DNA of 64,000 bases, taken from assembly GCF_002504165.1 (NCBI RefSeq), contig NZ_CP021404.1, positions 1,984,001 through 2,048,000 of the forward strand, in the 5' to 3' direction. The notes beneath the pieces were generated by a model. That model was not told the DNA's origin. It saw only the letters and a program-made list of their open reading frames with translations, and ran no database searches. Shown one piece after another: positions 45,501 to 54,346 of the stretch. The stretch's first letter is position 1, and the number at the start of each line of letters is the position of its first letter. The translations under genes were made by a program, and so were the position numbers. Origin of the DNA: Pacificitalea manganoxidans (GTDB lineage Bacteria > Pseudomonadota > Alphaproteobacteria > Rhodobacterales > Rhodobacteraceae).

Positions 45501-48430
45501 CGGAAATCACGGTCGTGGTGAACGAGGTCTCCGACGCCGCCGCCTCTGTCACCGGGGCCATCGCCTACCTGCAGGCATGGATCGATTTTGACGGCAACGG
45601 CAGCTTTGATGCGGGCGAGCAGATTGCAAGCAACCTGCAGGATGGCAGCGCGGGCGATAAGGACGGCACCCTCAACGGCGTCATTAAATTCGACGTTGCG
45701 GTGCCAAGCGCAGCCACGCTTTCCCCAACCTTTGCCCGTTTCAGGTGGTCCACCACCGAAGGCGTTGTGCCGGTAGCGGTCGATGGCGAGGTCGAAGATT
45801 ACCTGACCACCATTTCCAATGACGATCCGCCCGTGACCTGTGACAACGGCCTATACCAAATCGCCGACGACAATTCTCAGCTTAAGCGTATGCGGTTCAG
45901 CGATGGCGGCGGTATCTACGCGCTGACCTTCGATTCGCTCGGCACCGCGCCCCGGCGGGTGGAGGCCGGATGGGGCTACAACGCGCTCGACGGCTATATA
46001 TACGGCGTGCGTGAGGGCAAATCCGAGCTATGGCGCGTCGATGGGGGCGGTAACTTCGTCGAACTGCCCAATTTCCCGGGCAGCGCGGGCAATGGGGGCT
46101 TTGCGGGCGATATTCTGGCGAATGGCACGATGATCTATCAGGTCGACAACACCACCTGGCAACTGCTCGACCTGACCGACCCCATCAACCCCGTCGATCT
46201 GGGCGAACTGACGCTCAGCCAGCAATTGCCTATCGAGGATTTTGCAGCCCATCCGCTCGATGGTTTCATCTATGGGATCAATCCCGACACCGGACGCGCG
46301 TTCCGCGTGTCCACCAATGGCGGCGTCGCGGGACCGGTCGCGGTGATTGAATTCGGCGATCCGATCCATCTGGGCACCTTTGCCGCCGTGTTTTTTGACG
46401 AGGACGGCCGGTTTTATGCCTATGACAACGACGCGCGGGAGCTGTTCTTGATCAACACCACCACCGGCGCGCGTCAATTGCTCGCCCGTGCGGCGGGGAC
46501 CGAAGGCGGATTTAACGATGGCGCATCCTGCCGCGGCCCGGCACCGGTGGCCTTGTCAGGCTTCGGCGGGAACATTTTCTTTGACCTCGATGCCTCGGAT
46601 ATCAAGGACGGAGCAGAGACGAACCTCGGCGGCGGCATCCGTGTCGACCTTTATTCCGACAATGGAACCCCCAACAATCCCGATGACGATGGCAGTGTCA
46701 TTGCCTCGGTCGATACGGCCCCGGATGGCACATATCGCTTCGACGGTCTGCCCTCGGGCGTGACCTACCGGGTGGAGGTCGACGTGACCGACCCCGATCT
46801 GCCCGCGGGCGCGCAAATCGGCACGTCGAACCCGCTGGTGGGCGTGACCACCGACAGCGCCACGGTGGTGATTGACCGGGATTTCGGCTTTGATCCGCAA
46901 AACAGCGATCTGTCGATCACGAAACGCGCCTTCCGGGCGGGCACCGCGACCGAGATTACGACCGCCGCAGCAGGTGATCTGATCGACTGGGTGGTCGAGA
47001 TCAACAATGCGGGCCCCGGCTCCCCCTCCGGTGTGCGGGTCATCGAACGCATCCCCGACGGATTTGACTACATCAGCGATACCGCACCAGCGACGGGCGA
47101 TTTTTATGACCCTGACAGCGGCCTGTGGTTCGTCGATGAGATCCTTTCGGGGGCGACTGAAACCATCACGATCCGGGTGCGCATGCGCGACAGCGGGAAC
47201 TTCACCAATGTGGCCGAGGTCACGGAAAGCTCCCTGCCCGACCTTGACAGCGATCCGTCCGCTGGCCCGCTGGTCGACGATTACGGAGACGGCGTGGCCG
47301 ATGATGACGAGGCAAGCGTCACGCTGACCTTGGAAACCGGCACTCGCGTGTTGTCGGGTCAGGTCATCCACGACAACGGCGCAGGCGGCGGCACGGCCCA
47401 TGATGGCAGCGCGACGGGTGCCGAAGCCGGAAGCGACGCCGCGCAGATCGAACTTCGCGACGATGTCGGCACCCTGATCGCACGGCCACCGCTCGACCCC
47501 GATGGACGCTGGAGCTACGCCCTCGACGCCGCATATTCGGGCGAGGTGACGGTCGCACTGCTTGCCGCGGACGGTTGGCGCGCCATTTCCGAAAGCCCCG
47601 GCGCCGCCCCGGCTGTCGTCAATGCCGATCCCCATGACGGCAGCTACAGCTTTACCCCGGCACCGGGCACCGATCACACGGGGCTGGATATGGGGATCAT
47701 TGCCCGGCCCACCCTATCTGAGGATCGCGGCACCAATATGGGGCCCGGTCAGGTCGTGCTGCTGCCGCATCTCTACCGCGCCAGCAGCAGCGGCAGCGTG
47801 ACGTTTACCATCACGGATGTGACGGAGCCGTCCCCCGGCGCGTTTTCGATCGCGATCTTCCACGACACCGATTGCGACACCGTGCCGGACGCCCCGCTCA
47901 ACGATCCGGTCACGGTGACCGAGGGTGAGGAAATCTGCGCAATATCAAGGGTTTCGTCTGGTGGGGGCGTGCCGCAGAACAGCGCGCTGAGCTACCAGCT
48001 TGTGGCAACGACCGCGTTTTCCGGCACCACCGTGACGGATGAGCTGTCGAACCGAGACCGGATCATCATCGGGGATCGCGGCGGCCAGTTGGTCATGCTG
48101 AAAACCGTCCGCAATGAGACGCGCAACACCGCCGAAGGGCAGTCCAACAGCGCGGCACCGGGGGATGTGCTGGCCTATCGCATCACGCTCATCAATCCCA
48201 GCCGGGCGAATGCGACCGATATCGTCATCTATGACCGGACCCCGCCCTATACCGAATTGGCGGAGCCAATCGCGACGCCGGTCATCGTCTCGCCCGCGCT
48301 TAGCTGTAGCCTCGCCACGCCCACGATCAATTCCGCAGGCTATGCCGGTCCGCTGCAATGGGATTGCACAGGGTTCCACGCGCCGGGCGATGAGGGCAGT
48401 GTGATTTTCAAGGTGCAGGTCGCGCCGTAG
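42563..48430 (+). CDS. Giant secreted protein with GEVED, SdrD_B-like and DUF11-like modules
   Basis: The protein has 1955 residues. A long signal peptide or anchor (basic region to residue 16, then PVLGLLFWVMFAVGVLAHGA) suggests export. Next comes a 500-residue region without a clear family, with a DUF11-like segment around 440-550. Two GEVED domains end in DGEVEDY at about residues 896 and 1074. A beta-propeller-like region with repeated DGYIYG/DGFIYG motifs spans 1092-1323. An SdrD_B-like segment (LSGFGGNIFFDLDAS) starts at 1331 and a DUF11-like segment (DLSITKRAF) at 1449; a second DUF11-like segment ends the protein. No C-terminal sorting tag is visible. AGGAG lies 7 nt before the ATG at 42563. 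Adhesion or matrix formation is inference. Confidence 0.85.
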   Translation: MPRRQTIQTLTHRALRPVLGLLFWVMFAVGVLAHGAWLGGGGISLTDASRQQIQDNIAAGLPPLSVGDTVSVIADFPVIASGTVDGPGGYATLYVPTGTEVVSTYITDASGTPVPARPARASTGSGISKGWGPKGQQVFDISANGWVPSDTTQCEAAGYSIANCNAGLAYIYGDTGIFYSTRSDTALYADGSPIATLENGYFVNPTNGTPWGSVGGSGTARVHNKWDAVQVNAFGSGGTIDPNGFSVSEETSLTGGRGATPFRAGSPVAGPESGSDWDRYGTTGPWNRISYDGSCRADDPLLAGPDGPATGAGSVFPEALDPGVNTVEVCTETTEGFTLNDSTAIALPSDTNAVRYAFGGIAEGETFYAVMEVRITDLSQLGYFNAEGHGGDSAEGAAAGNDNPWRYWVAGTSSISPAGPDDLHIDIAISAVNGAPYGGGDIPQGATVTYRVSYVNTSLSGMTTVATNVTLPTQVSGTGNFRVVSGADIRPATDPVSGTFALQSLPTLNGLGSGSIEFDAYVTATTGGTLTASASNSSDQGGADTDSVTTNVSGTPVATMPVCDGSRFNAVDWDTDAPTLFGVVNSFSRYGISTDILATDNSVPLRPAQIGTTGAIYASTYGGTPVFTQQYATLDITFDTTISAVQFYITSLDLDESVTVYGENAGLRVQPSVADGPLSAAMLRNANADGSVLAERDTTFSNTTLAENSAVLVGFGSPVDRIVIQHTTRQFNNANFAGSLQLTDIQGCADFTDAPQIYGDALHARNPNGTLQLGPVVSGDAGPGNSGDASSDDDDGIEIPPLVQGFLATLEATVTGSDGQLSGWIDFNGNNVFEPATAEAIALDLRDDGLGADEVAGDGLIQFEVTVPGDAVLDQTFARFRWSTTPTIGIATPAPDGEVEDYPINIAAAPLVDRGDAPASYGDPLHIIADVAVAGTYLGAIPPDPEAAPQTSLDASGDDLDGNDDEDGVTMPQLYAGGTAEITVVVNEVSDAAASVTGAIAYLQAWIDFDGNGSFDAGEQIASNLQDGSAGDKDGTLNGVIKFDVAVPSAATLSPTFARFRWSTTEGVVPVAVDGEVEDYLTTISNDDPPVTCDNGLYQIADDNSQLKRMRFSDGGGIYALTFDSLGTAPRRVEAGWGYNALDGYIYGVREGKSELWRVDGGGNFVELPNFPGSAGNGGFAGDILANGTMIYQVDNTTWQLLDLTDPINPVDLGELTLSQQLPIEDFAAHPLDGFIYGINPDTGRAFRVSTNGGVAGPVAVIEFGDPIHLGTFAAVFFDEDGRFYAYDNDARELFLINTTTGARQLLARAAGTEGGFNDGASCRGPAPVALSGFGGNIFFDLDASDIKDGAETNLGGGIRVDLYSDNGTPNNPDDDGSVIASVDTAPDGTYRFDGLPSGVTYRVEVDVTDPDLPAGAQIGTSNPLVGVTTDSATVVIDRDFGFDPQNSDLSITKRAFRAGTATEITTAAAGDLIDWVVEINNAGPGSPSGVRVIERIPDGFDYISDTAPATGDFYDPDSGLWFVDEILSGATETITIRVRMRDSGNFTNVAEVTESSLPDLDSDPSAGPLVDDYGDGVADDDEASVTLTLETGTRVLSGQVIHDNGAGGGTAHDGSATGAEAGSDAAQIELRDDVGTLIARPPLDPDGRWSYALDAAYSGEVTVALLAADGWRAISESPGAAPAVVNADPHDGSYSFTPAPGTDHTGLDMGIIARPTLSEDRGTNMGPGQVVLLPHLYRASSSGSVTFTITDVTEPSPGAFSIAIFHDTDCDTVPDAPLNDPVTVTEGEEICAISRVSSGGGVPQNSALSYQLVATTAFSGTTVTDELSNRDRIIIGDRGGQLVMLKTVRNETRNTAEGQSNSAAPGDVLAYRITLINPSRANATDIVIYDRTPPYTELAEPIATPVIVSPALSCSLATPTINSAGYAGPLQWDCTGFHAPGDEGSVIFKVQVAP

Positions 48431-48490
48431 CCCATGGGCTGCGGCACCTGAACCTCCGCAGGGCCGACATGTATCGCGACGCCATAACGA

Positions 48491-48517
48491 AAAAGGCCGC
48501 TCCAATGAGCGGCCTTT
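48491..48517 (-). terminator. Rho-independent terminator of rplM-rpsI
   Basis: An 11-bp stem (AAAGGCCGCTC with GAGCGGCCTTT) and a 4-nt loop are followed on the minus strand by TTTTTCGTTAT. It lies 23 bp after the rpsI stop and may also end the convergent giant gene. Confidence 0.85.
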
Positions 48518-48539
48518 CCGTAACGAATGTTCTCGCGAC

Positions 48540-49031
48540 TTAACGCTTGGAGAACTGGAAGCTCCGGCGAGCCTTGCGGCGGCCGAACTTCTTACGTTCC
48601 ACCACGCGGCTGTCGCGGGTCAGGAAGCCGGCGGCCTTCAGCGCGCCGCGCAGGCTGGGATCGTAAAGCTGCAGCGCTTTGGACACGCCATGCTTCACAG
48701 CACCGGCCTGACCGGACAGACCGCCGCCTTTGACGGTCGCGGTCACGTCGAATTCACCTTCGACACCGGCGACGGTGAAGGGCTGACGCAGGATCATCTG
48801 CAGCACGGGACGCGCGAAATAGGCGTTCAGTTCCTTGCCGTTGACGGTGACCTTGCCGGAGCCCGGCTTGATCCAGACACGGGCAACCGCGTCTTTCCGT
48901 TTGCCGGTGGCGTAGGACCGGCCGAGCGAGTCGCGAACGGGTTCGCGCGGCTCGCCGGCGTCGAGAACGGCAGCATCGGTGCCGGTCACGGCGGTGTTCA
49001 GCTCGTCGAGCGATTTGATTTCTTCGGCCAT
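48540..49031 (-). CDS. rpsI: 30S ribosomal protein S9
   Basis: S9, 163 residues, has the usual ending [14 protein letters not shown], which reaches the ribosomal P site, and the core [40 protein letters not shown] and [17 protein letters not shown]. The first 35 residues are an acidic extension seen in alphaproteobacteria. I prefer ATG 49031 ([10 protein letters not shown]); a GTG at 49037 overlapping the rplM stop (GTGA) is the alternative. It is cotranscribed with rplM. Confidence 0.97.
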   Translation of the reverse strand: MAEEIKSLDELNTAVTGTDAAVLDAGEPREPVRDSLGRSYATGKRKDAVARVWIKPGSGKVTVNGKELNAYFARPVLQMILRQPFTVAGVEGEFDVTATVKGGGLSGQAGAVKHGVSKALQLYDPSLRGALKAAGFLTRDSRVVERKKFGRRKARRSFQFSKR

Positions 49032-49033
49032 GC

Positions 49034-49498
49034 TCACGCGCTCCGGGTGTTTTTGGCGTTCAGGGATTTGACGTCCAGAACTTCGGGGCTCTGGGCCTCA
49101 TGCGGATGCTCGGTGCCGGCGTAGATCCGCAGGTTGGTCATCAGCTGACGGCTCAGACGGTTGCCGGGCAGCATGCGCTGAACGGCTTTCTCGACCACGC
49201 GCTCGGGATGCGCGCCTTCGAGGATCTGCTGTGCCGTGCGGGATTTGATCCCACCGGGGTGGCCGGTGTGGCGGTAGTAGACCTTGTCGGTCCGCTTCTT
49301 ACCGGTCAGCTGGATCTTGTCCGCATTGATGACGATCACGTTGTCGCCCATATCCATGTGCGGGGTGAACGTCGCCTTGTGCTTGCCGCGCAGGCGCATG
49401 GCGATGATCGAGGCGAGACGGCCCAGAACGACACCTTCGGCGTCGATCAGGATCCACTTCTTCTCGATATCCGCCGGGGTCGCGGTGAAGGTTTTCAT
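49034..49498 (-). CDS. rplM: 50S ribosomal protein L13
   Basis: L13, 154 residues, is an early-assembly protein of the large subunit. [60 protein letters not shown] and [20 protein letters not shown] are all conserved. The short N-terminal extension ([14 protein letters not shown]) is normal for the group. It is the first gene of the rplM-rpsI operon, with a promoter candidate about 70 bp upstream. Confidence 0.98.
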   Translation of the reverse strand: MKTFTATPADIEKKWILIDAEGVVLGRLASIIAMRLRGKHKATFTPHMDMGDNVIVINADKIQLTGKKRTDKVYYRHTGHPGGIKSRTAQQILEGAHPERVVEKAVQRMLPGNRLSRQLMTNLRIYAGTEHPHEAQSPEVLDVKSLNAKNTRSA

Positions 49499-49564
49499 GA
49501 GTGAAGCCCCTTGAGGTCAGTCGGTGGATTCCCCGGCCAGCCGGGGAGGAATTCGGATTGCGGT

Positions 49565-49592
49565 GTTCTAACGATGACAGCGACGCAGTCAA
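49565..49592 (-). promoter_or_regulatory. Candidate promoter of rplM-rpsI
   Basis: Minus strand: -35 TTGACT (49587-49592), 16-nt spacer, -10 TAGAAC (49565-49570). It lies about 70 bp before the rplM start and inside the gap to the upstream regulator gene. Confidence 0.5.
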
Positions 49593-49666
49593 GCGCCACT
49601 TGGCGTGATTTTAGCAGTAAAATCAATGGTGTAAAAATAAGGTAACTGGTTACCCCACTTTTCGGC

Positions 49667-51058
49667 TCAGATATCGACCCCCATTGGCCGCCGGGCCAGC
49701 AGATCAGCCATCTGTTCCAGCGCCGCTTGGAATCGCGCCGGTCCGTTCATGCTGTTAAGCGCCAGCCGCACCGCGTGGGGCGCGGCCCCGTCCGGCAGGG
49801 CGAATTCGTCGGCGGGCTTGATGCGGATCAGCCGCGCGGCGCAGGCCGAAGCAAAGGTCGAGCCGCGCCACCCCGTCGGCAGGGGCAGCCAGATGAACGG
49901 CGCGTCTTCGTGCCATGCGACTTCCCATTGGCCCAGCACATTCAAGGCTTTGCGCACCTGCGCGCGGTTGATGCGCAGCACCTTGTTTCGCACGTCTGCC
50001 GCCGCGCCGGATCGCAGCAGGTCGCCCGCCACATCCACGATCGGCTGCGCCAAGCCGTAAAAGCTGGACTGCGCCACCTGCCGCGCCTGCTCCGACATGC
50101 CGACGGGGCACACGGTGTAGCCAAAGCGCAGTGACGACGAAAATGATTTCGACAGCGACGACACATACCAGCCCCGCTCCGGGCACAGATCGCGATAGGT
50201 CGGCGCCCGCGAGGTGCCGATGCGGTGGCAATCATCCTCGATCACTTGCAACTGCCATGTGCGCGCGATCCGCGCCAACTCGGCCTTGCGCTCCGGCGGG
50301 GTGTGGATCGTCGTCGGGCTGTGCAACTCGGCGGAGGTGAGCAGCACCTGCGCCCCGTGGCGCCGCGCGGCCTCTTCCAGCCGGTCAGGTCGCAGGCCGT
50401 GGGCGTCCATCTCCACTCCCACCAACTCCGCCCGCAGCAGCCGGGCCGCATGGCGCACACCGGGATAGGTCAGTTCTTCGGTCAGGATTACGGGCCGAGG
50501 GCCGTTCAGCACGGTTTGCAACGCCATGATGATACTGTTCTGCGCGCCAAGGCCGAGAACAATATCATCCGCGCCAATCGGGGCCTCCAGCGCATCGCCG
50601 ACCCATTGGGCAACAGCGGCGCGGGTCGCGGCGTCGGTGTCGCTGGTGGGGTAGTCGATATACCCCGCGCCAGCCCCCGCCAGCCGCCCCAGCGCCTCGG
50701 CGATCAGCGCGCCCTGCCCCACATCGGCCACCCGGCATCCGCGAAAATCGACATCATCGGGAACGGGCGCGTTGATCAACGGCTCGTCCGGCAGCACCCG
50801 GCGGGGCTGCGCCCGGCCCGCGACAAAGGTGCCGCGGCCAACGCCCGCCTCCAAAATGCCCGCGTCGATCAGCCCGCGATAGGCGCGCGCGACGGTGCCC
50901 GGCGTCACGCCCAGCTGCCATGCCATGTCCCGCACCGCAGGCAGACGTGCGCCGGATTGTAACGATCCGTCGTGCACTTTCGCCCGGATCGCTTCGCCGA
51001 GTTGCTGATATTTAGGCCCTTCGCCAGAAAGAGCATCACCAGACCAAATTGTATCCAT
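49667..51058 (-). CDS. MocR-type regulator (GntR HTH fused to aminotransferase domain)
   Basis: The protein has 463 residues. The N-terminal GntR winged helix (residues 15-80: KYQQLGEAIRAKVHDGSLQSG, LPAVRDMAWQLGVTPGTVARAYRGL) is joined to a fold type I aminotransferase domain. The PLP lysine is K304 (SSLSKSFSS), with LQVIEDDCHRI before it. MocR proteins use the PLP domain to sense pyridoxal phosphate or an amino compound rather than as an enzyme. The start is ATG 51058; a GTG at 51061 is possible. It is divergent from a DUF1127 gene and may control it or itself. Confidence 0.92.
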   Translation of the reverse strand: MDTIWSGDALSGEGPKYQQLGEAIRAKVHDGSLQSGARLPAVRDMAWQLGVTPGTVARAYRGLIDAGILEAGVGRGTFVAGRAQPRRVLPDEPLINAPVPDDVDFRGCRVADVGQGALIAEALGRLAGAGAGYIDYPTSDTDAATRAAVAQWVGDALEAPIGADDIVLGLGAQNSIIMALQTVLNGPRPVILTEELTYPGVRHAARLLRAELVGVEMDAHGLRPDRLEEAARRHGAQVLLTSAELHSPTTIHTPPERKAELARIARTWQLQVIEDDCHRIGTSRAPTYRDLCPERGWYVSSLSKSFSSSLRFGYTVCPVGMSEQARQVAQSSFYGLAQPIVDVAGDLLRSGAAADVRNKVLRINRAQVRKALNVLGQWEVAWHEDAPFIWLPLPTGWRGSTFASACAARLIRIKPADEFALPDGAAPHAVRLALNSMNGPARFQAALEQMADLLARRPMGVDI

Positions 51059-51131
51059 CACAATCTTTCAATGGACCTTGCGTCAAAACCGCGTGTATCA
51101 ATTCATTGTAGCAGTGAGGCTACATTGTATC
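51048..51131. promoter_or_regulatory. Candidate MocR operator region
   Basis: The AT-rich divergent region holds ATTGTATC at 51048-51055 and again at 51124-51131, a near match GTGTATC at 51093-51099, ATTGTA at 51105-51110, and a perfect inverted repeat TGTAGC-N6-GCTACA at 51107-51124. Repeated direct motifs of this type are usual for MocR regulators; assignment is inference. Confidence 0.4.
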
Positions 51132-51154
51132 AACACAATTCAAGGAATAAGATC

Positions 51155-51394
51155 ATGATCTCCCCCTCGCTTCGTCCTGACGCTCTCGGTGTTTCGGCCC
51201 GGCTCGCCCAGCGATCCGCTCTGCCGCTGACCGCGGCCGTGCTGGTGAAGGTTGCGGAGACCATGACCCTGTGGTCCGAGCGACGCCGCACCCGCAAAAC
51301 GCTCGCCGGACTGCCAAAGCACCTGCTGGACGATATCGGGATGAGCGGCGACGCGGCTTATACGGAGGCCCGCCGCCCGTTCTGGCGCAGCTAG
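51155..51394 (+). CDS. DUF1127 domain protein
   Basis: This 79-residue protein has a C-terminal DUF1127 motif (WSERRRTRKTLAGLPKHLLDDIGMS), a short Arg-rich domain found in many small alphaproteobacterial proteins, some of which bind RNA or affect stress and phosphate responses. The N-terminal half is hydrophobic-helical (LPLTAAVLVKVAETMTL). AAGGA lies about 9 nt upstream of the ATG. It is divergent from the MocR regulator, and a clear terminator follows. Confidence 0.85.
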   Translation: MISPSLRPDALGVSARLAQRSALPLTAAVLVKVAETMTLWSERRRTRKTLAGLPKHLLDDIGMSGDAAYTEARRPFWRS

Positions 51395-51415
51395 TTCCCC
51401 CGCGCCGGGACGCTT

Positions 51416-51447
51416 GAGGCCGGGTCCATCGGGTCCGGCCTCCTTTT
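51416..51447 (+). terminator. Rho-independent terminator of the DUF1127 gene
   Basis: GAGGCCGG (51416-51423) pairs with CCGGCCTC (51435-51442), followed by CTTTT. A second palindrome, GCATCACG-cat-CGTGATGC, lies just downstream at 51449-51467 and could be an operator for the next gene. Confidence 0.75.
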
Positions 51448-51552
51448 CGCATCACGCATCGTGATGCCACCGACAACAATCATTCGTTTCCGAAATGACA
51501 TGCCCTGCCCCATATCGGAGGCAGACATCATTTTGCGTCAGAGGCCTTTGTC

Positions 51553-51756
51553 ATGACCACAGTTACCACCAATTCCCCGCTTCACCCGACGCACAATGCC
51601 GAGCCGATTGATCCGGCCAAGGTGATCGGCGCGCTTATCTTCGCGCTCATGCTGGCCGTGTCGGCGCTTGCCGGTGGAGCCTCCACGCCGCAACCAGACG
51701 CGCCGCAAGCCGAGGTCTGGCGCGGCAATGCCGCCAGTCTGCCGGGCGACCGCTGA
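51553..51756 (+). CDS. Small single-pass membrane protein, hypothetical
   Basis: The 67-residue product has a Thr/Asn/Pro-rich N-terminus, one hydrophobic helix (AKVIGALIFALMLAVSALAGGA) and a polar C-terminus (TPQPDAPQAEVWRGNAASLPG). The helix could be a late signal sequence or an anchor. AGAGG lies about 10 nt before the ATG. I recognise no family. It ends one base before the convergent thioesterase gene, and the 19-bp palindrome at 51449-51467 lies upstream. A reading by chance cannot be excluded. Confidence 0.5.
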   Translation: MTTVTTNSPLHPTHNAEPIDPAKVIGALIFALMLAVSALAGGASTPQPDAPQAEVWRGNAASLPGDR

Positions 51757-52182
51757 TTACCGCTCCGGCGGGATGGCGTAGGTCATGCTGGCGCGGGCGA
51801 CGGGCGCATCGCTCCCTTCGGAGCGGATAAGCGCGTCCCCCACCGCCAGCAGCCGCCCCAGTTTCAGCAGCCGCGTCTCGGCCAGCAGATCGACACCGGC
51901 GGCGGGTTTGCGCATAAAATCCATCGCGCAACTTGTCGTCACGCTCAGCGCGCGCGGCCCGATGCGCGACAGGATCGCCAGATAGATCGCCACATCCGCC
52001 AGCGCAAACATGGAGGGCCCGGAAACGGTGCCGCCCGGGCGCAGGTGGCGCGCCTTGACCCGCAACCGCAGGATAAGCCCGTCGGCGGTGATCTGCTCGA
52101 CCTCGAAATCCTCGCGCACCTGTGCGAAGTCCGTGTCGAGAAACTGGCCCAGCGCGCTCGCATCCATCGCTATAGCATCCAT
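51757..52182 (-). CDS. PaaI family thioesterase (hotdog fold)
   Basis: This 141-residue hotdog-fold protein belongs to the PaaI/YbgC-like acyl-CoA thioesterases. Conserved pieces are HLRPGGTVSGPSMFALADVAIYLAI (the active-site Asp is in the ADVA helix), SVTTSCAMDFMRKPAAG and LLAETRLLKLGRLLAVGDA. The exact acyl-CoA substrate cannot be read from the sequence. The start may be ATG 52182 or 52167 (MDASALG). It is divergent from proA. Confidence 0.82.
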   Translation of the reverse strand: MDAIAMDASALGQFLDTDFAQVREDFEVEQITADGLILRLRVKARHLRPGGTVSGPSMFALADVAIYLAILSRIGPRALSVTTSCAMDFMRKPAAGVDLLAETRLLKLGRLLAVGDALIRSEGSDAPVARASMTYAIPPER

Positions 52183-52441
52183 CCGGCAACGCCCCCCTTC
52201 GTGCGGCTGATTGTGGGCATCCTTGCCGCAGGGGCGGCAACAGGCAAGAGCACGGGTCGGGCGGCGGCGCGGAAACGTCGCGGCAAACCCCCGGTGCGAA
52301 ACGTGATTTGGCCTGCGCGCCCGCGCGGGCTATCCTGCGGCACAATCCCGTCCGTCGAAAAACCGAGTTGAGCCGACCGCCCCTATCGCGTACCGATCCC
52401 GCGCCGCACGGGGGTGCGGCCAGAAAACGGAGAGCAGCGCC

Positions 52442-53701
52442 ATGAAGGACATGGATGAGAACATCGCGGGCCTCATGGCCGAGATCGGCGCCGCCGCGCG
52501 CATGGCCGCGTCCGAGCTGGCTTTTGCCTCCTCGCAGGCCAAAACCGATGCGCTGGAACATGCCGCGCAGGTGATCTGGGACCGGCGCGACGCGCTGCTG
52601 ACCGCGAATGAGGCGGATCTGGACTTCGGCGCAGCGAAAGGCCTGTCTTCGGCGATGATGGACCGGCTCCGCCTGACCGAGGACCGGATCGAGGCGATGT
52701 GCGACAGCATCCGCGCCGTCGCCCGGCAAAGCGACCCCATCGGCGAAACGATCGAGGAATGGGATCGCCCCACCGGCCTTCATATCCGCAAGGTGCGCAC
52801 ACCGCTGGGCGTCATCGGCGTGATCTATGAAAGCCGCCCCAACGTGACCGCCGATGCCGGGGCGCTCGCGCTCAAATCCGGCAATGCGGTGATCCTGCGC
52901 GGCGGCTCGGAAAGCTTCCACAGCGCGCGGGTGATCCACGAAGGCTTGCTGGACGGGTTGCGCCATGCCGGTCTGCCGGAGGCCGCCATTCAGATCGTGC
53001 CGACCCGCGCGCGCGAAGCCGTATCGGTCATGCTGGCCATGACCGATACGATCGACGTCATCGTGCCGCGCGGCGGCAAGGGGCTCGTCGGACTGGTGCA
53101 GCGCGAAGCCCGCGTGCCGGTCTTTGCCCATCTCGAAGGCATCTGCCACATCTATATCGACAAGAACGCCGATCCCGTTAAGGCCCGCGCCGTCGTGATC
53201 AACGCGAAAACCCGCCGCACCGGGATTTGCGGCGCCGCCGAATGCCTGCTGATCCACCGCGATCTGGCGCAGGGTCTGGGGCAGCAAATCCTCACCGATC
53301 TGATGGTCGAGGGTGTCGAGGTGCGCGCGGGTGACGGGCTTGCCGGCTCGGTCGAGGCGACGGAGGCCGATTGGGGCACCGAATATCTCGATAAGGTCAT
53401 CGCGGCGAAGCTGGTCGATGATGTGGACGATGCGATCGCTCATATCCGCCGCTATGGCTCTGGCCATACCGAAGCGGTGCTGACCGAGGATGACGCCGTG
53501 GCCGACCGGTTCTTTACCCGTCTCGACAGCGCGATCCTGATGCGCAACGCCTCCACCCAATTTGCCGATGGCGGCGAATTCGGCATGGGCGCGGAGATCG
53601 GGATCGCCACGGGCAAGATGCACGCCCGCGGCCCCGTCGGCGCGCGGGAATTGACCAGTTTCAAATATCTGGTGACCGGCGACGGCACCGTCCGCCGCTG
53701 A
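52442..53701 (+). CDS. proA: Gamma-glutamyl phosphate reductase
   Basis: ProA, 419 residues, reduces gamma-glutamyl phosphate to the semialdehyde in proline synthesis. Motifs: [57 protein letters not shown], the catalytic Cys in [13 protein letters not shown], and [24 protein letters not shown] near the end. proB, normally upstream in an operon, is not here; a thioesterase gene runs divergently instead, with about 260 bp between. GGAGAG precedes the start. Confidence 0.97.
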   Translation: MKDMDENIAGLMAEIGAAARMAASELAFASSQAKTDALEHAAQVIWDRRDALLTANEADLDFGAAKGLSSAMMDRLRLTEDRIEAMCDSIRAVARQSDPIGETIEEWDRPTGLHIRKVRTPLGVIGVIYESRPNVTADAGALALKSGNAVILRGGSESFHSARVIHEGLLDGLRHAGLPEAAIQIVPTRAREAVSVMLAMTDTIDVIVPRGGKGLVGLVQREARVPVFAHLEGICHIYIDKNADPVKARAVVINAKTRRTGICGAAECLLIHRDLAQGLGQQILTDLMVEGVEVRAGDGLAGSVEATEADWGTEYLDKVIAAKLVDDVDDAIAHIRRYGSGHTEAVLTEDDAVADRFFTRLDSAILMRNASTQFADGGEFGMGAEIGIATGKMHARGPVGARELTSFKYLVTGDGTVRR

Positions 53702-53710
53702 CCCTGCCGG

Positions 53711-53736
53711 ACCGCCCGTCAGAAATGTCGGGCGGT
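53711..53736 (+). terminator. Terminator-like hairpin after proA
   Basis: ACCGCCCG and CGGGCGGT form an 8-bp stem with a 10-nt loop 10 bp after the proA stop. There is no T-run, so it may be a Rho-independent terminator of weak strength or only a stabilising 3' hairpin. Confidence 0.45.
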
Positions 53737-54051
53737 TCGCGCATATTCTGAGAGCGGGCGTAGGGGCGGCCTGCGGGGCAATCGGCTGTCGTGACAGGCG
53801 CAGGGGAGGTCGCGCGTGTCCTCCTCGATCCATGCCGAACCAGCGCGCCGGGTCGGAGCGCACATGCGTGACACGCATTTCGTGCCCTGCTCCTTGGTCC
53901 GGACAGAATTTGCGGGGCGTGCCCCTGTGGCTCTACCTGAGCCCGTTTGCCGGCAACGGTAAACCTTCCCTTCAGCGACCCCTCATTCGAACGCACGGCT
54001 TTCGCCGAACGACGCGCGCTGCGCTTGGCGCTCTACACCTTCAAACATAAA

Positions 54052-54224
<173 letters not shown>

Positions 54225-54346
54225 GAGTTGCGCGTCGCGTTAGATGAGGAAAGCGCATTCACGCTGACCTCATGGGTTCTGGCATACGGGCAAACAAACT
54301 CGCCTCCCGCGCCGCGCGCGGTCCGATGGATGGCATATGCGCCGTG

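Noticed and set aside
51647-53878. 743-codon minus-strand frame opposite proA
   Set aside because: It is a shadow of proA and the thioesterase gene; the latter is read in a different frame on that strand.
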